Assembly (NCBI GenBank): GCA_022483245.1
Contig: JAKVNR010000001.1
Coordinates: forward strand, 682,001 to 746,000
DNA: 64,000 nt
Source: Lactobacillus sp.
GTDB taxonomy: Bacteria; Bacillota; Bacilli; Lactobacillales; Lactobacillaceae
Direction of reading: 5' to 3'
Shown in pieces: positions 55,958-64,000 of the stretch. The notes below the pieces were generated by a model that worked only from the letters and a program-made list of their open reading frames with translations, did not search any database and was not told the DNA's origin. The translations under genes were made by a program, and so were the position numbers. Numbering within the stretch: the stretch's first letter is position 1; each line of letters begins with the position of its first letter.

Positions 55958-57163
55958 CTAAACCAAATCATGGAAAAGTCCAACCGCGTAAGCTTCCGCA
56001 TCAAAATCAGCCAATTGATCGGCATGTTCGCCTAAGCCGACTAATTTTACTGGCAGCTTCATCTCACTTCTAATGGCTAACACAACGCCGCCTTTAGATG
56101 ATCCATCTAACTTAGTTAGGACCAACCCTGTTAGTTTAGTCGTCTTATCAAAATCTTTAGCTTGCAGCAGCGCATTTTGCCCAGTTGACCCGTCTAAAAC
56201 CAGCAGGGTTTCAGCTGGTTGATCTGGCAATAATTTTTTAATTGTCCGCTGAATTTTAGCTAATTCGTTCATCAAATTAACTTTATTTTGTAAACGGCCT
56301 GCTGTATCAACCAGCAAGTAGTCATATTCACCGGCTTTAGCCTGCTCGCAGGCATCATAGACAACAGAAGCTGGGTCAGCTTGAGCTGGGCCAGTCACCA
56401 CTGGTACGCCAGCTTGCTCGCCCCATCTCTGCAGTTGTTCAACGGCACCGGCCCGGAAAGTATCAGCCGCAGCCAGCATGACCTTTTTACCTTCTTTTTG
56501 GAAACGGGTCGCCAATTTGCCGATTGTTGTTGTTTTCCCTGAGCCATTGACCCCAACAAAGAGGTAAACATTTGGATGTTTAGCTGGATCGTAAGCTAGC
56601 TTTTCTTGGTCGGTATCGCCGCCTTCAGCGTAAATTTTGACTAAGCCTTGCACAATGGTTGCTTTTAACTCAGCTTTAGTTTTGGCTTTGTTTAGTTTAG
56701 CGTCCTGTTTTAACTGATCAGTTAATTTTTCAGCCGTGTCGACGCCGACATCGGATTCAATCAGCAGTTCTTCCAAATCATCGAAGAAATCATCATCGAC
56801 GCTGCGAAAGTTGGCAAAAAAGGCATTCAATTTGGAACCAAAACTGGAAGAAGTTTTAGCCAGGCCTTGTTCATACAGCTGTTCTTGCTGGTCATGGTCT
56901 TCTTTTGCTTCTCCGGTTGCTTCAACCTGTTCTGGTTCAGGTTTTGCTTCGGCTGATTCCTGCTCTTTAGTTAATTCTGCTGCTGGTTCAGCTTCAAGTG
57001 GCTTTTTCTCATCGGCTGTAGCAGGTTCAACCTTTTTTTCTTCTGAATTAACACTTTTATCTGCTTCGGTCGATTGCTGCGCCTCAGCTTGTTTATCTTT
57101 TTCAGTCGATTCAGCTTCAGGTTGACTGAATAACGACTTTTTAATTCGGTCAAATAATCCCAT
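55958..57163 (-). CDS. ftsY: Signal recognition particle receptor FtsY
   Basis: FtsY (401 aa) is the membrane-associated SRP receptor. An acidic, Glu/Ala/Lys-rich A domain (about 15-95) precedes the NG GTPase core with GVNGSGKTTTIGKLA, DTAGRLQNK and TKLDGSSKGG. The A domain is longer than in B. subtilis. It abuts smc with no gap, conserving rnc-smc-ftsY. Confidence 0.97.
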   Translation of the reverse strand: MGLFDRIKKSLFSQPEAESTEKDKQAEAQQSTEADKSVNSEEKKVEPATADEKKPLEAEPAAELTKEQESAEAKPEPEQVEATGEAKEDHDQQEQLYEQGLAKTSSSFGSKLNAFFANFRSVDDDFFDDLEELLIESDVGVDTAEKLTDQLKQDAKLNKAKTKAELKATIVQGLVKIYAEGGDTDQEKLAYDPAKHPNVYLFVGVNGSGKTTTIGKLATRFQKEGKKVMLAAADTFRAGAVEQLQRWGEQAGVPVVTGPAQADPASVVYDACEQAKAGEYDYLLVDTAGRLQNKVNLMNELAKIQRTIKKLLPDQPAETLLVLDGSTGQNALLQAKDFDKTTKLTGLVLTKLDGSSKGGVVLAIRSEMKLPVKLVGLGEHADQLADFDAEAYAVGLFHDLV

Positions 57164-60100
57164 TTAGTTCACCTTGTCTTTCATTTGCTGCAAAGAAACC
57201 GTTAGCACCTGCGAAACCCCTGATTCTTGCATCACGACCCCACAGAGCTGATCGGCTTGCACCATCGTTCCGCGCCGGTGGGTAATCACAATGAATTGCG
57301 TTTTAGCAGCATAACGGTGCAAGAATTTGCCAAAACGGTCCACATTCGGATCATCTAAAGCAGCTTCAACTTCGTCAAGAATACAAAACGGCACTGGTTT
57401 CACCTCTAAGATCGCAAACAGCAGCGTAATTGCCGTTAAGGCGCGCTCGCCACCAGACAGCAGGCTTAACTCTTGCAGCCGCTTGCCAGGTGGTTGCGCA
57501 CTTACTTCGATCCCAGTCGTCAAAGGCGTATCAGGGTCGGTCAGCTTTAACTGGGCCTTGCCCCCGCCAAAGACAATCGGAAATAGTTTGGCGAAACTTG
57601 CAGAAATTTTTGCAAAGGTATTGCTAAAGCGTTCAGCCACAGTTTGGTCCAATTTGGCCATGGTCGCTTGCAAATTGCCGCGGCCAGTGAGCAGATCTGC
57701 TTCTTGTTTTTGCAAAAAGTCACGCCGCTCTTTAACTGTTTGATACTCTTCAATTGCCTGCAAGTTAACCGGTCCAATTTCAGCGATTGTTTTCTCGTGC
57801 AACCGAACTTGCCGCTGCAATTTCTGCAGATTATCAGCCGTATTTTCAATTTCAAGCTGGTCCATCACGGCCGAAAAGCTGATTTGATATTTGCTCTGCA
57901 AAGATTCAAGCTTTTGCTGCTGTTTTTCTTGCAAACTAGCTACTTTGACAGCTAATTGTTCTTGCTTGTCAGCAGCCTCTTGTCGATGTTCGTAGGCTTC
58001 ATCAGCTGAAGCTTGCGCATGTTCGAGCTGCGGGGACAATTTGCCTAGCTGCGTACTTAGTTCAGCCAGTTGAGCAGACAAGCTTGCCTGCTTTTCTTGC
58101 AGCTTCTTCAGTTCTTGTTCAGCTGCCGCTTGCTCCTTGAGACTAGTATCTTTTTGCTCCTCTACACCAGCTAATTTTGCTTGCACGGCTTGCAGCTTTT
58201 CTTGCTCCTGCCGCTGGGCAGCTTGTAATTGTGCGTTATAACGCTGATTATTTGCCAGCTTATTGCCAATTACAGCTAGTTTTGCCTGCAAGCTTGCAAC
58301 TTGCTCTTGTCCTGTTTGCCAAGCCGCTTCTGCTTGTTTCAGCTCCTGGCTGAGTTTTGCAACATCCTGCTTTTCTTGGTTTAGCAAATGCAGCAAGGCT
58401 GCATGCCGGGTTTGCAAATCTCGCAGTTGAGTTTGCATTTTCTGCTGCTCAACTTGCGGGCTAGCCGCATTTTGTAATTCTGCTAATCTTTGATTAGTCA
58501 AGCTTTGATTAGTCTTAGCCGCTGTTAATTGCTGACGCAAGTTTTGCAATTCATGTTGGACCGCTTCTTGCGACGCTACGCAATCAGCAGTTTGTTCTAC
58601 TAGTTGGCCTAACTGCGCCTGCAATCCAGGCACATGCGCTTGGGCAGCTTGCAGACGCTGGTTGACTGCTGTTAACTGACTAGTGACAGCTAACGGTGAG
58701 TTGTCTTGTTTTGACCGTGAACCACCAGTCATTAGGCCGCCTGGCGAAATAATATCGCCATCAAGCGTGACGATCCGATAAGAATGCACGCGCTGACTCA
58801 AACTCGTCGCACTAGCAATCGTATCAACTACAATTGTCGTACCCAGCAAATAATCAATTGCCGGCTGCACCTCTGAATTTTGTACTTCAACTAACTCACT
58901 AGCCACCGCAATAAAGCCCGCTACATTCTTGAGCATCGCCCTAGTGGGTGCAGCTAGTTTACGCACCCGTAAATTATCAAGCGGCAAAAAACTAGCCCGA
59001 CCAGCTCGGTCAGCTTTCAAGCGCTTAATTGCATCACGAGCCGCATAACGGTCTTTGGCAATTAAGTTCTGCACGCCGCTGCCCAAAGCGGTCTTCAACG
59101 CGGCTTCATAACGGCTATCAAAACGAATTAAATCGCCAACAGCCCCTAAAATGCCAGTAAAGTCGCTAAGATGATTTAAGACATAACGCACGCCATAGTA
59201 ATAGCCTTGGTGGCGTTTGCTCATCCCTTGCAGAACTTGCAGCTGGCCAGTCAAAGAATGAACAGTTTTTGCATACCGATTTAAGTCTGCCTGCTTAGTT
59301 TGCCGGCTTTGTTTAATTTGCGCAAGACGCTGATTAATCGATACTAACTGCTGCTTTTTAGCCTGAATTTGCTTAGTTAAGTCAGCAGCTGTTTGCTTTT
59401 GTTTAGCCAGCTCAGTAGCTAATTGCTCTGCTTGAGCTTGCCGGTGCTGATCAGCTGATGATCTTTGCTGCTTTAACTGATCTAAATTTGTTTGCAGCGC
59501 CACAATTTGATTACTCAGCTTGCTCTGCTGGTCTAGGTGCTGTAAATAGCTTTGCCGCTTCTTAGTCAGCTTTTGACGCACAACTTCTGGGTCAGTTCTT
59601 CCTGCTTGTAAATGCTCTAATTCGTCCTGCAGCTTGTCCTGCTCAGCCTTGATTTTGCCTGTTTCCTGCTCATTTTGCTTAATGGTTAAAGCACGTGCTT
59701 GCAAGCTGCTAGTTAAGGCGCTGACTTGACCCGATAATTCCTGCCGGCTCGCCCGGTTGAAATCACCTGTTTGTTTAGCTAGTTCAATCTTATTAGACAA
59801 ACCAGAAATACGTTTGGTCAGCTGCAAATTTTCAGCTTGAGCCGTAGTTTGTCTATCTTGCAGCCTTGCTTGCCGCTTCTTCAAAGTCAGAATAGTTTCC
59901 TTGTCACGGGCCAGCGCTGCTTCAATCTCTGCAATTTCCCGCGATGATTTTCGGCCAGCATCCTTTACCTTAGCTAGTTGCTGTTCAAAATCAGCGATTT
60001 CTAAGGCCAACAAGGCTTGTTCTTGTTTGGCTAATTTGGCCTGTTCAAACTGATAGTCCCGCGCCGCACTACTTTGCTGGGCTAACGGCTCAACGCGGGC

Positions 60101-60697
60101 TTGCACTTCCGTCAGCAAGTCGTGGATTCGGACCAAGTTTTCATTGGTCTGTTTTAAACGCACCACCGCTTCATGTTTTTGTTCTTTGAAATGCAACACG
60201 CCGGCGGCTTCTTCAAAAATCGACCGCCGGGCTTCTGGTTTAGAATCCAGCACTTGGTCAACCCGGCCCTGCGAAATAATTGCCAGTGAGCCAGCTGATA
60301 AATTCCCGCTCAAAAACAAACCGCGCACATCTTTAAGCCGAACTTGCTTACCATTAATCAAATAACTGGCATCGCCATTTTTGAGCAAACGCCGCGTAAT
60401 TGTAACTTCTGAACCTGGCCAAGCTAGTTCATGGCGCTGATTATCAAACACCAGCGTTACGCTAGCGTGATTCATACCGTGACGATTGACGCTACCGCCA
60501 AAAATCACATCTTGCATGGACTGACCGCGTAGCGCTTTGGCGCTGCCTTCACCCATCACCCAGCGCACAGCTTCGGTAATGTTGCTCTTGCCAGATCCGT
60601 TCGGACCAACGATCCCCGTTACGCCCGGCGCCAGATTAATCACGGTGCGGTCCGCAAATGATTTAAAGCCTGACAGGATAATTTGCTTCAGAGGCAT
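57164..60697 (-). CDS. smc: Chromosome partition protein SMC
   Basis: SMC (1177 aa) forms the condensin ring with ScpA/ScpB and organises the chromosome. Walker A is GPNGSGKSN (31-39). Two long coiled coils (about 170-500 and 670-1010) flank the hinge. The C-terminal half has signature [12 protein letters not shown] and Walker [16 protein letters not shown]. Its ATG overlaps the rnc stop by one base. Confidence 0.98.
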   Translation of the reverse strand: MPLKQIILSGFKSFADRTVINLAPGVTGIVGPNGSGKSNITEAVRWVMGEGSAKALRGQSMQDVIFGGSVNRHGMNHASVTLVFDNQRHELAWPGSEVTITRRLLKNGDASYLINGKQVRLKDVRGLFLSGNLSAGSLAIISQGRVDQVLDSKPEARRSIFEEAAGVLHFKEQKHEAVVRLKQTNENLVRIHDLLTEVQARVEPLAQQSSAARDYQFEQAKLAKQEQALLALEIADFEQQLAKVKDAGRKSSREIAEIEAALARDKETILTLKKRQARLQDRQTTAQAENLQLTKRISGLSNKIELAKQTGDFNRASRQELSGQVSALTSSLQARALTIKQNEQETGKIKAEQDKLQDELEHLQAGRTDPEVVRQKLTKKRQSYLQHLDQQSKLSNQIVALQTNLDQLKQQRSSADQHRQAQAEQLATELAKQKQTAADLTKQIQAKKQQLVSINQRLAQIKQSRQTKQADLNRYAKTVHSLTGQLQVLQGMSKRHQGYYYGVRYVLNHLSDFTGILGAVGDLIRFDSRYEAALKTALGSGVQNLIAKDRYAARDAIKRLKADRAGRASFLPLDNLRVRKLAAPTRAMLKNVAGFIAVASELVEVQNSEVQPAIDYLLGTTIVVDTIASATSLSQRVHSYRIVTLDGDIISPGGLMTGGSRSKQDNSPLAVTSQLTAVNQRLQAAQAHVPGLQAQLGQLVEQTADCVASQEAVQHELQNLRQQLTAAKTNQSLTNQRLAELQNAASPQVEQQKMQTQLRDLQTRHAALLHLLNQEKQDVAKLSQELKQAEAAWQTGQEQVASLQAKLAVIGNKLANNQRYNAQLQAAQRQEQEKLQAVQAKLAGVEEQKDTSLKEQAAAEQELKKLQEKQASLSAQLAELSTQLGKLSPQLEHAQASADEAYEHRQEAADKQEQLAVKVASLQEKQQQKLESLQSKYQISFSAVMDQLEIENTADNLQKLQRQVRLHEKTIAEIGPVNLQAIEEYQTVKERRDFLQKQEADLLTGRGNLQATMAKLDQTVAERFSNTFAKISASFAKLFPIVFGGGKAQLKLTDPDTPLTTGIEVSAQPPGKRLQELSLLSGGERALTAITLLFAILEVKPVPFCILDEVEAALDDPNVDRFGKFLHRYAAKTQFIVITHRRGTMVQADQLCGVVMQESGVSQVLTVSLQQMKDKVN

Positions 60698-61395
60698 TAA
60701 TCAGTCCGACTTTCTTCTAACTTGGAAAGAGCTGTCTTAGCGGCTGCTTGCTCGGCTGCTTTTTTATTGTGGCCTGAGCCTTGGCTCAATTTTTTGCCAT
60801 CAACGGATAACTGCACCGTAAACGAAACTGGATCTTGCGAGCTAGCGACTACTTCATAATTAATATTGACTGTCCCATTTTGCTGCAGCAATTCTTGCAA
60901 GTCAGTCTTATAGTCACGAGAAGCGGTAAATTCGCCGGTGGCAATCCGCGGATAAACGGTTAAATGCAAGAAGTATTGAACTTTTTGCATCCCTTGGTCT
61001 AAAAATAAAGCGCCGTTAAAAGCTTCAAATACATCTTCTAAGAGAGTTTTGCGATGACGGGCACCAGCTAATTCTTCACCCTTGCCTAGCCGAATTTCAT
61101 TTTGAAAACCGCATTCAATAGCAAATTCTGAAAAGCCTTCCGTCCGTACAATATTAGACCGCAAGCGGGTTAACTCACCTTCATTTAACTTAGGAAAATG
61201 CCGATAAACATAATCCGACACGGCTAGTTCCAAGACAGCGTCACCCAGGAATTCTAGCTTTTCATAGTCGCGAACTGATTCTGGGTGTTCATTGGCATAA
61301 GAAGAATGCGTGAAGGCTTCTTCCAGCAATTTTTCATTATGGAAGACAATTTGATACTTGTCTTTTAAACTCTGTCTAAATTCATTTGAAATCAT
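60697..61395 (-). CDS. rnc: Ribonuclease III
   Basis: This 232-aa double-strand-specific RNase matures rRNA and controls mRNAs. The signature [10 protein letters not shown] (47-56) and [14 protein letters not shown] carry the catalytic acids, and the C-terminal dsRNA-binding domain ends in [21 protein letters not shown]. It starts the rnc-smc-ftsY unit with its own extended -10 promoter. The acpP gene that often precedes it is not here. Confidence 0.97.
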   Translation of the reverse strand: MISNEFRQSLKDKYQIVFHNEKLLEEAFTHSSYANEHPESVRDYEKLEFLGDAVLELAVSDYVYRHFPKLNEGELTRLRSNIVRTEGFSEFAIECGFQNEIRLGKGEELAGARHRKTLLEDVFEAFNGALFLDQGMQKVQYFLHLTVYPRIATGEFTASRDYKTDLQELLQQNGTVNINYEVVASSQDPVSFTVQLSVDGKKLSQGSGHNKKAAEQAAAKTALSKLEESRTD

Positions 61396-61420
61396 GCTAA
61401 ATTCCTTTCAATCTGGAACT

Positions 61421-61429
61421 ATTATACCA
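61421..61429 (-). promoter_or_regulatory. Extended -10 promoter of rnc-smc-ftsY
   Basis: TGGTATAAT, a perfect TATAAT with TG extension, is read on the minus strand. It ends 25 bases before the rnc ATG. The -35 is weak. Confidence 0.65.
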
Positions 61430-61453
61430 GTTCAGGCTTGTTTCTTGGGCATG

Positions 61454-61483
61454 AAAAAAGCCGCTCTGGCGAGCGACTTTTTT
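61454..61483 (-). terminator. Terminator of the oppA-like gene
   Basis: A 13-pair stem with one wobble (61454-61466 with 61471-61483), 4-nt loop and T-run on the minus strand. Confidence 0.85.
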
Positions 61484-61497
61484 GAATTAACTAATAA

Positions 61498-63258
61498 CTA
61501 CTTAGCGTAACCTACGTAGTACCAGTTTGGCCAACCATTGTTCATCGACTTCGATGGACGCAGTGAGTAACCAGTCAGCTTGTTGTTAACTGCCATAACT
61601 GTGTAGCGGTTAGATACAGGAACAACATAAGCTTCTTTATTCATGTATGATTGCCATTCATGGAACTTCTTGACACGGTACTTAGTATTAAAGGCCTTTT
61701 GTGAGTCCATAGCAGTAATCAGTTCATTGTTCTTCTTAGTTGCAAACCGGCTGTAGTTGAATTGTGCGCCTTGACCATACAAGTCGTTAACTGATGGTTC
61801 ACTTGATAAGCCCCAAACGCCTTGGAACATATCAACGCCCTTAGCGTCATTTTGCAACTTATCGTAGAAGGAGTTGAACTCAGTCAAACGGCCACCAGTC
61901 AAGACAACGTGCAAGCCCATCTTCTTCCATTGCTGGATGTAGTTTTGAATGATTGGTTCTTGCGTAGAACTGCCTGACATCGCCATAAAGTGAATTGTTA
62001 ATGGCTTGCCATTTGGCTGTACCCGGTAAGTACCCTTCTTCTTGTAGCCGGCCTTGTCAAGGATCTTGTTACCCTTAGCAATATTGTATGAGTAACCCTT
62101 GATCTTGCTGTCGTGATAAGCACCAAATTGGTCTGGAATCAAAGTTGGTACTCTGAAGGTCAACCCATATGAGTACCGCTTAGCAACTTGGTTAACATTC
62201 ATGCCGTAAGCAATTGCTTGCCGCAAAGCACGATTGTTCATCTTGTTGTTCTTGTCCATTACGTTTTGGCCGTTCTTCCACTTGCCGACCTTAAAGCCTA
62301 AGTAAGTGTAGCCTAAAGTTTTAGTTGAAACATAGCGAACGCCCTTGGCGCCAGAAATGTTTGGCCATTGTGACGTAATAACTTGTGCTACGTCAAACTT
62401 GCCGCTCTTGATTGATTGAGCAACTGAGTTTGGTGAAATAACTGAACAAGTAATCTTGGATAATTTTGGCTTACCCTTGTAGTAGTACTTGTTTGGTTTC
62501 CAAGTAACTGATTGACCACGGACAACTTTGGTTACCCGGTATGCACCGAAGTATAATGGGTGCTTACGAACCTTGTCGCTAGAAATCAGCTTGTTAAATG
62601 GAACATCCTTTAAGTAGTGGTATGGAGCAGCTGTTTCCCAGAAGTAGCCGTTACCTGAAATCTTCATCCCAGGTTTCATTTCTTGCATGTGCAAGACAAC
62701 TTTCCGGCCTGATGGGCCATCTGGCATTTCCAAACCAGAAATAGTTGAAGCTGTGCCTTCGTGGTATTCTTTAAAGCCAACTAAGTCTTCCAAAGAAGTT
62801 GAGTAACGCTGTGAGTTGGTAGCTTTGTTACCAATGATTTCATAAGCGTATTCATAGTCTTTAGCAGTCACTGGTTGACCATCGGACCACTTAACATTTG
62901 GCTTAATGTTAATCGTAATCGTCTTCGCAGCCCGGTTGATCTTTAAGGTTGCTGCCCCAGAGTCATTAAATTTATAGTGATCATCTGTACTAAACAGTGA
63001 TTCAGCACCATATTGTGAGACTTCAGTGTCAGTACCTGACGAGGACAGCTCATCTCTAAAGATACCAGTAAATGGGGTATCTACTTCAACAGCCACTTTA
63101 ACGGAACCGCCTTGTTTCGTTGGCTTGGCAGGTGTTGAAACCTTCCAGTCTTTAACTGGGGCTTGTTGTGCATTATTTGATGATTGACCACAACCAGCCA
63201 AAGTTAAAGCCAATGCACCCATCATGAGCGCACCGCCCAACAATTTTCCTTTTCTCAT
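61498..63258 (-). CDS. Oligopeptide ABC transporter substrate-binding lipoprotein (OppA-like)
   Basis: This 586-aa SBP_bac_5 family lipoprotein is exported, lipidated at Cys23 (LTLAGC, 18-23) and captures peptides for an Opp-type importer. NVKWSDGQPVTAKDYEYAYE and the C-terminal lobe are typical. The start at 63258 (MRKGKLL) follows AGGAGG; the longer frame is untranslated leader. No permease or ATPase gene is adjacent, so it is an orphan binding protein that must share an Opp transporter elsewhere. It has its own promoter and terminator. Confidence 0.93.
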   Translation of the reverse strand: MRKGKLLGGALMMGALALTLAGCGQSSNNAQQAPVKDWKVSTPAKPTKQGGSVKVAVEVDTPFTGIFRDELSSSGTDTEVSQYGAESLFSTDDHYKFNDSGAATLKINRAAKTITINIKPNVKWSDGQPVTAKDYEYAYEIIGNKATNSQRYSTSLEDLVGFKEYHEGTASTISGLEMPDGPSGRKVVLHMQEMKPGMKISGNGYFWETAAPYHYLKDVPFNKLISSDKVRKHPLYFGAYRVTKVVRGQSVTWKPNKYYYKGKPKLSKITCSVISPNSVAQSIKSGKFDVAQVITSQWPNISGAKGVRYVSTKTLGYTYLGFKVGKWKNGQNVMDKNNKMNNRALRQAIAYGMNVNQVAKRYSYGLTFRVPTLIPDQFGAYHDSKIKGYSYNIAKGNKILDKAGYKKKGTYRVQPNGKPLTIHFMAMSGSSTQEPIIQNYIQQWKKMGLHVVLTGGRLTEFNSFYDKLQNDAKGVDMFQGVWGLSSEPSVNDLYGQGAQFNYSRFATKKNNELITAMDSQKAFNTKYRVKKFHEWQSYMNKEAYVVPVSNRYTVMAVNNKLTGYSLRPSKSMNNGWPNWYYVGYAK

Positions 63259-63315
63259 TACATTTCCTCCTGATGTCCTATGCAAAAATGAAAAAGTAAA
63301 CATAGCCACATTAAA

Positions 63316-63344
63316 AGTTTATCATTCGGCTTTAAGAAACACAA
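63316..63344 (-). promoter_or_regulatory. Promoter of the oppA-like gene
   Basis: On the minus strand -35 TTGTGT (63344-63339), spacer 17, -10 TAAACT (63321-63316) with TG extension. Initiation is about 50 bases before the ATG. Confidence 0.6.
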
Positions 63345-63351
63345 ACAGGGA

Positions 63352-64000
63352 TTAGTACAAACGCTTATTAATCCAGCGAATTACTTCGTCATAAATATCC
63401 CATTTACGTTCATTATCATTCAAAATTTCGTGCATCAAGAATGGGTAAACGTGCAGTTCACGGTCTTTAGCACCAATCTTAGTGTATGACTCTAAGGCAT
63501 CTTGGTAGTTGATCAAACCGTCCTCTAAACCTTGTAAATATAAAATTGGATCAGTTAGGTTTTGCAGGTTGTCACGCAAGTATAACGCCCCTGGCAGCAT
63601 CGCGTTCTTGAAAATACCAGCCTGCAGAGTATGCAAAACTTTCGGATCAGCAACGTATTTATCAACGATTCTTTGGTCACGGTCCAAGCCGCCGTTAATG
63701 GCATTAGGCATTTCTTGGTGCTCATCTACATCATCTGGCAGCTCAACTGAAAAGTGCTCAGCCTGATGAGTTTCAACTGAAACTGGGTCAGTGACGATTA
63801 AACCATCAGACTTGCCCGGATGTTTTGAACCATACAGTAAAACGGTTTGCCCGCCCATTGAGTGACCCAAGACAAAAGTTGGCAAGTCAAAGTAGTGAGA
63901 TTTAACATATTCAACTACCAAAGCACAGTTTTCGGACAGATCATCAGGTGAGCTTAAAAAGCCCCGATCGCCATCCGATTCGCCATGCCCAAACTGGTCA
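63352..64000 (-). CDS. Alpha/beta hydrolase (lysophospholipase/monoacylglycerol lipase-like), N-terminus outside window
   Basis: The frame stays open to the window edge, so the 215 residues seen lack the N-terminus. FGHGESDGDRGFLSS is the oxyanion-side motif of serine aminopeptidase S33/monoacylglycerol lipases. The nucleophile Ser is in GHSMGG, the acid is probably the Asp in LEDGLIN, and the catalytic His is in LMHEIL. It is probably cytoplasmic and acts on lysophospholipids or monoglycerides; substrate not provable. No clear terminator separates it from the oppA-like gene, which has its own promoter. Confidence 0.85.
   Translation of the reverse strand, partial: DQFGHGESDGDRGFLSSPDDLSENCALVVEYVKSHYFDLPTFVLGHSMGGQTVLLYGSKHPGKSDGLIVTDPVSVETHQAEHFSVELPDDVDEHQEMPNAINGGLDRDQRIVDKYVADPKVLHTLQAGIFKNAMLPGALYLRDNLQNLTDPILYLQGLEDGLINYQDALESYTKIGAKDRELHVYPFLMHEILNDNERKWDIYDEVIRWINKRLY

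Noticed and set aside
56736..57125. 129-codon Ser-rich plus-strand frame opposite ftsY
   Set aside because: It is the complement of the repetitive acidic A domain of FtsY; low-complexity shadow.

Overview
The window looks like chromosomal DNA of a low-to-mid G+C Lactobacillus in the narrow sense (delbrueckii/acidophilus side of the family); the species cannot be fixed from the sequence alone. Pointers are the PolC-type replicative polymerase, the HrcA/CIRCE heat-shock operon, a Lactobacillus-style C69 dipeptidase, SLAP-like cell-wall repeats, a YSIRK/LPQTG mucus-binding-type surface protein beside a class A sortase, and uppS-cdsA-rseP without dxr, which fits a mevalonate-using lactic acid bacterium. 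Most genes lie on the minus strand.

Region 1 (1-4090) is the untidy edge: a SLAP-repeat/C39-like peptidase gene split by one in-frame TAG, a decayed YefM-like antitoxin remnant, an intact TetM-like ribosomal-protection GTPase with two altered G motifs, an unassigned 89-aa gene and an AT-rich spacer with a C9 tract.

Region 2 (4091-13809) reads lepA-srtA-recJ-apt on the minus strand, preceded by a 1061-aa sortase-anchored surface protein. That protein has a cre-overlapped promoter in a 0.94-kb intergenic region, which also holds a candidate remnant of a small type I toxin-antitoxin-like locus.

Region 3 (13810-37980) is one long conserved supercluster, in transcription order: rpsB-tsf // pyrH-frr-uppS-cdsA-rseP-proS-polC // rimP-nusA-ylxR-ylxQ-infB-rbfA // truB-ribF // hrcA-grpE-dnaK // dnaJ. 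It couples ribosome assembly, translation initiation, envelope lipid synthesis, replication and chaperones. The // marks are visible hairpins or promoters.

Region 4 (37983-49785) is a set of small units: a TrmN6-like methyltransferase fused to a GIY-YIG domain, plsC-cfa (membrane lipids), a heterodimeric ABC exporter, yneF, ynzC, lexA with its SOS box, a LytTR regulator with a DUF3021 membrane partner, a dipeptide epimerase overlapping an SxxK serine hydrolase, and a uracil-DNA-glycosylase-like protein overlapping a NUDIX hydrolase.

Region 5 (49845-64000) is the SRP/ribosome cluster rnc-smc-ftsY-(pepD)-ylxM-(GNAT)-ffh-rpsP-rimM-trmD-rplS, with two non-canonical genes inserted. It is followed by an OppA-type lipoprotein and an alpha/beta hydrolase cut by the window end.

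I see no CRISPR array, complete insertion sequence, prophage, tRNA or rRNA gene. The window is mainly housekeeping. The most unusual items are the nonsense-split SLAP/C39 gene, the intergenic small-RNA/peptide locus, the methyltransferase-GIY-YIG fusion, the epimerase-serine hydrolase pair, the HX4E acyltransferase and the cre-controlled adhesin.
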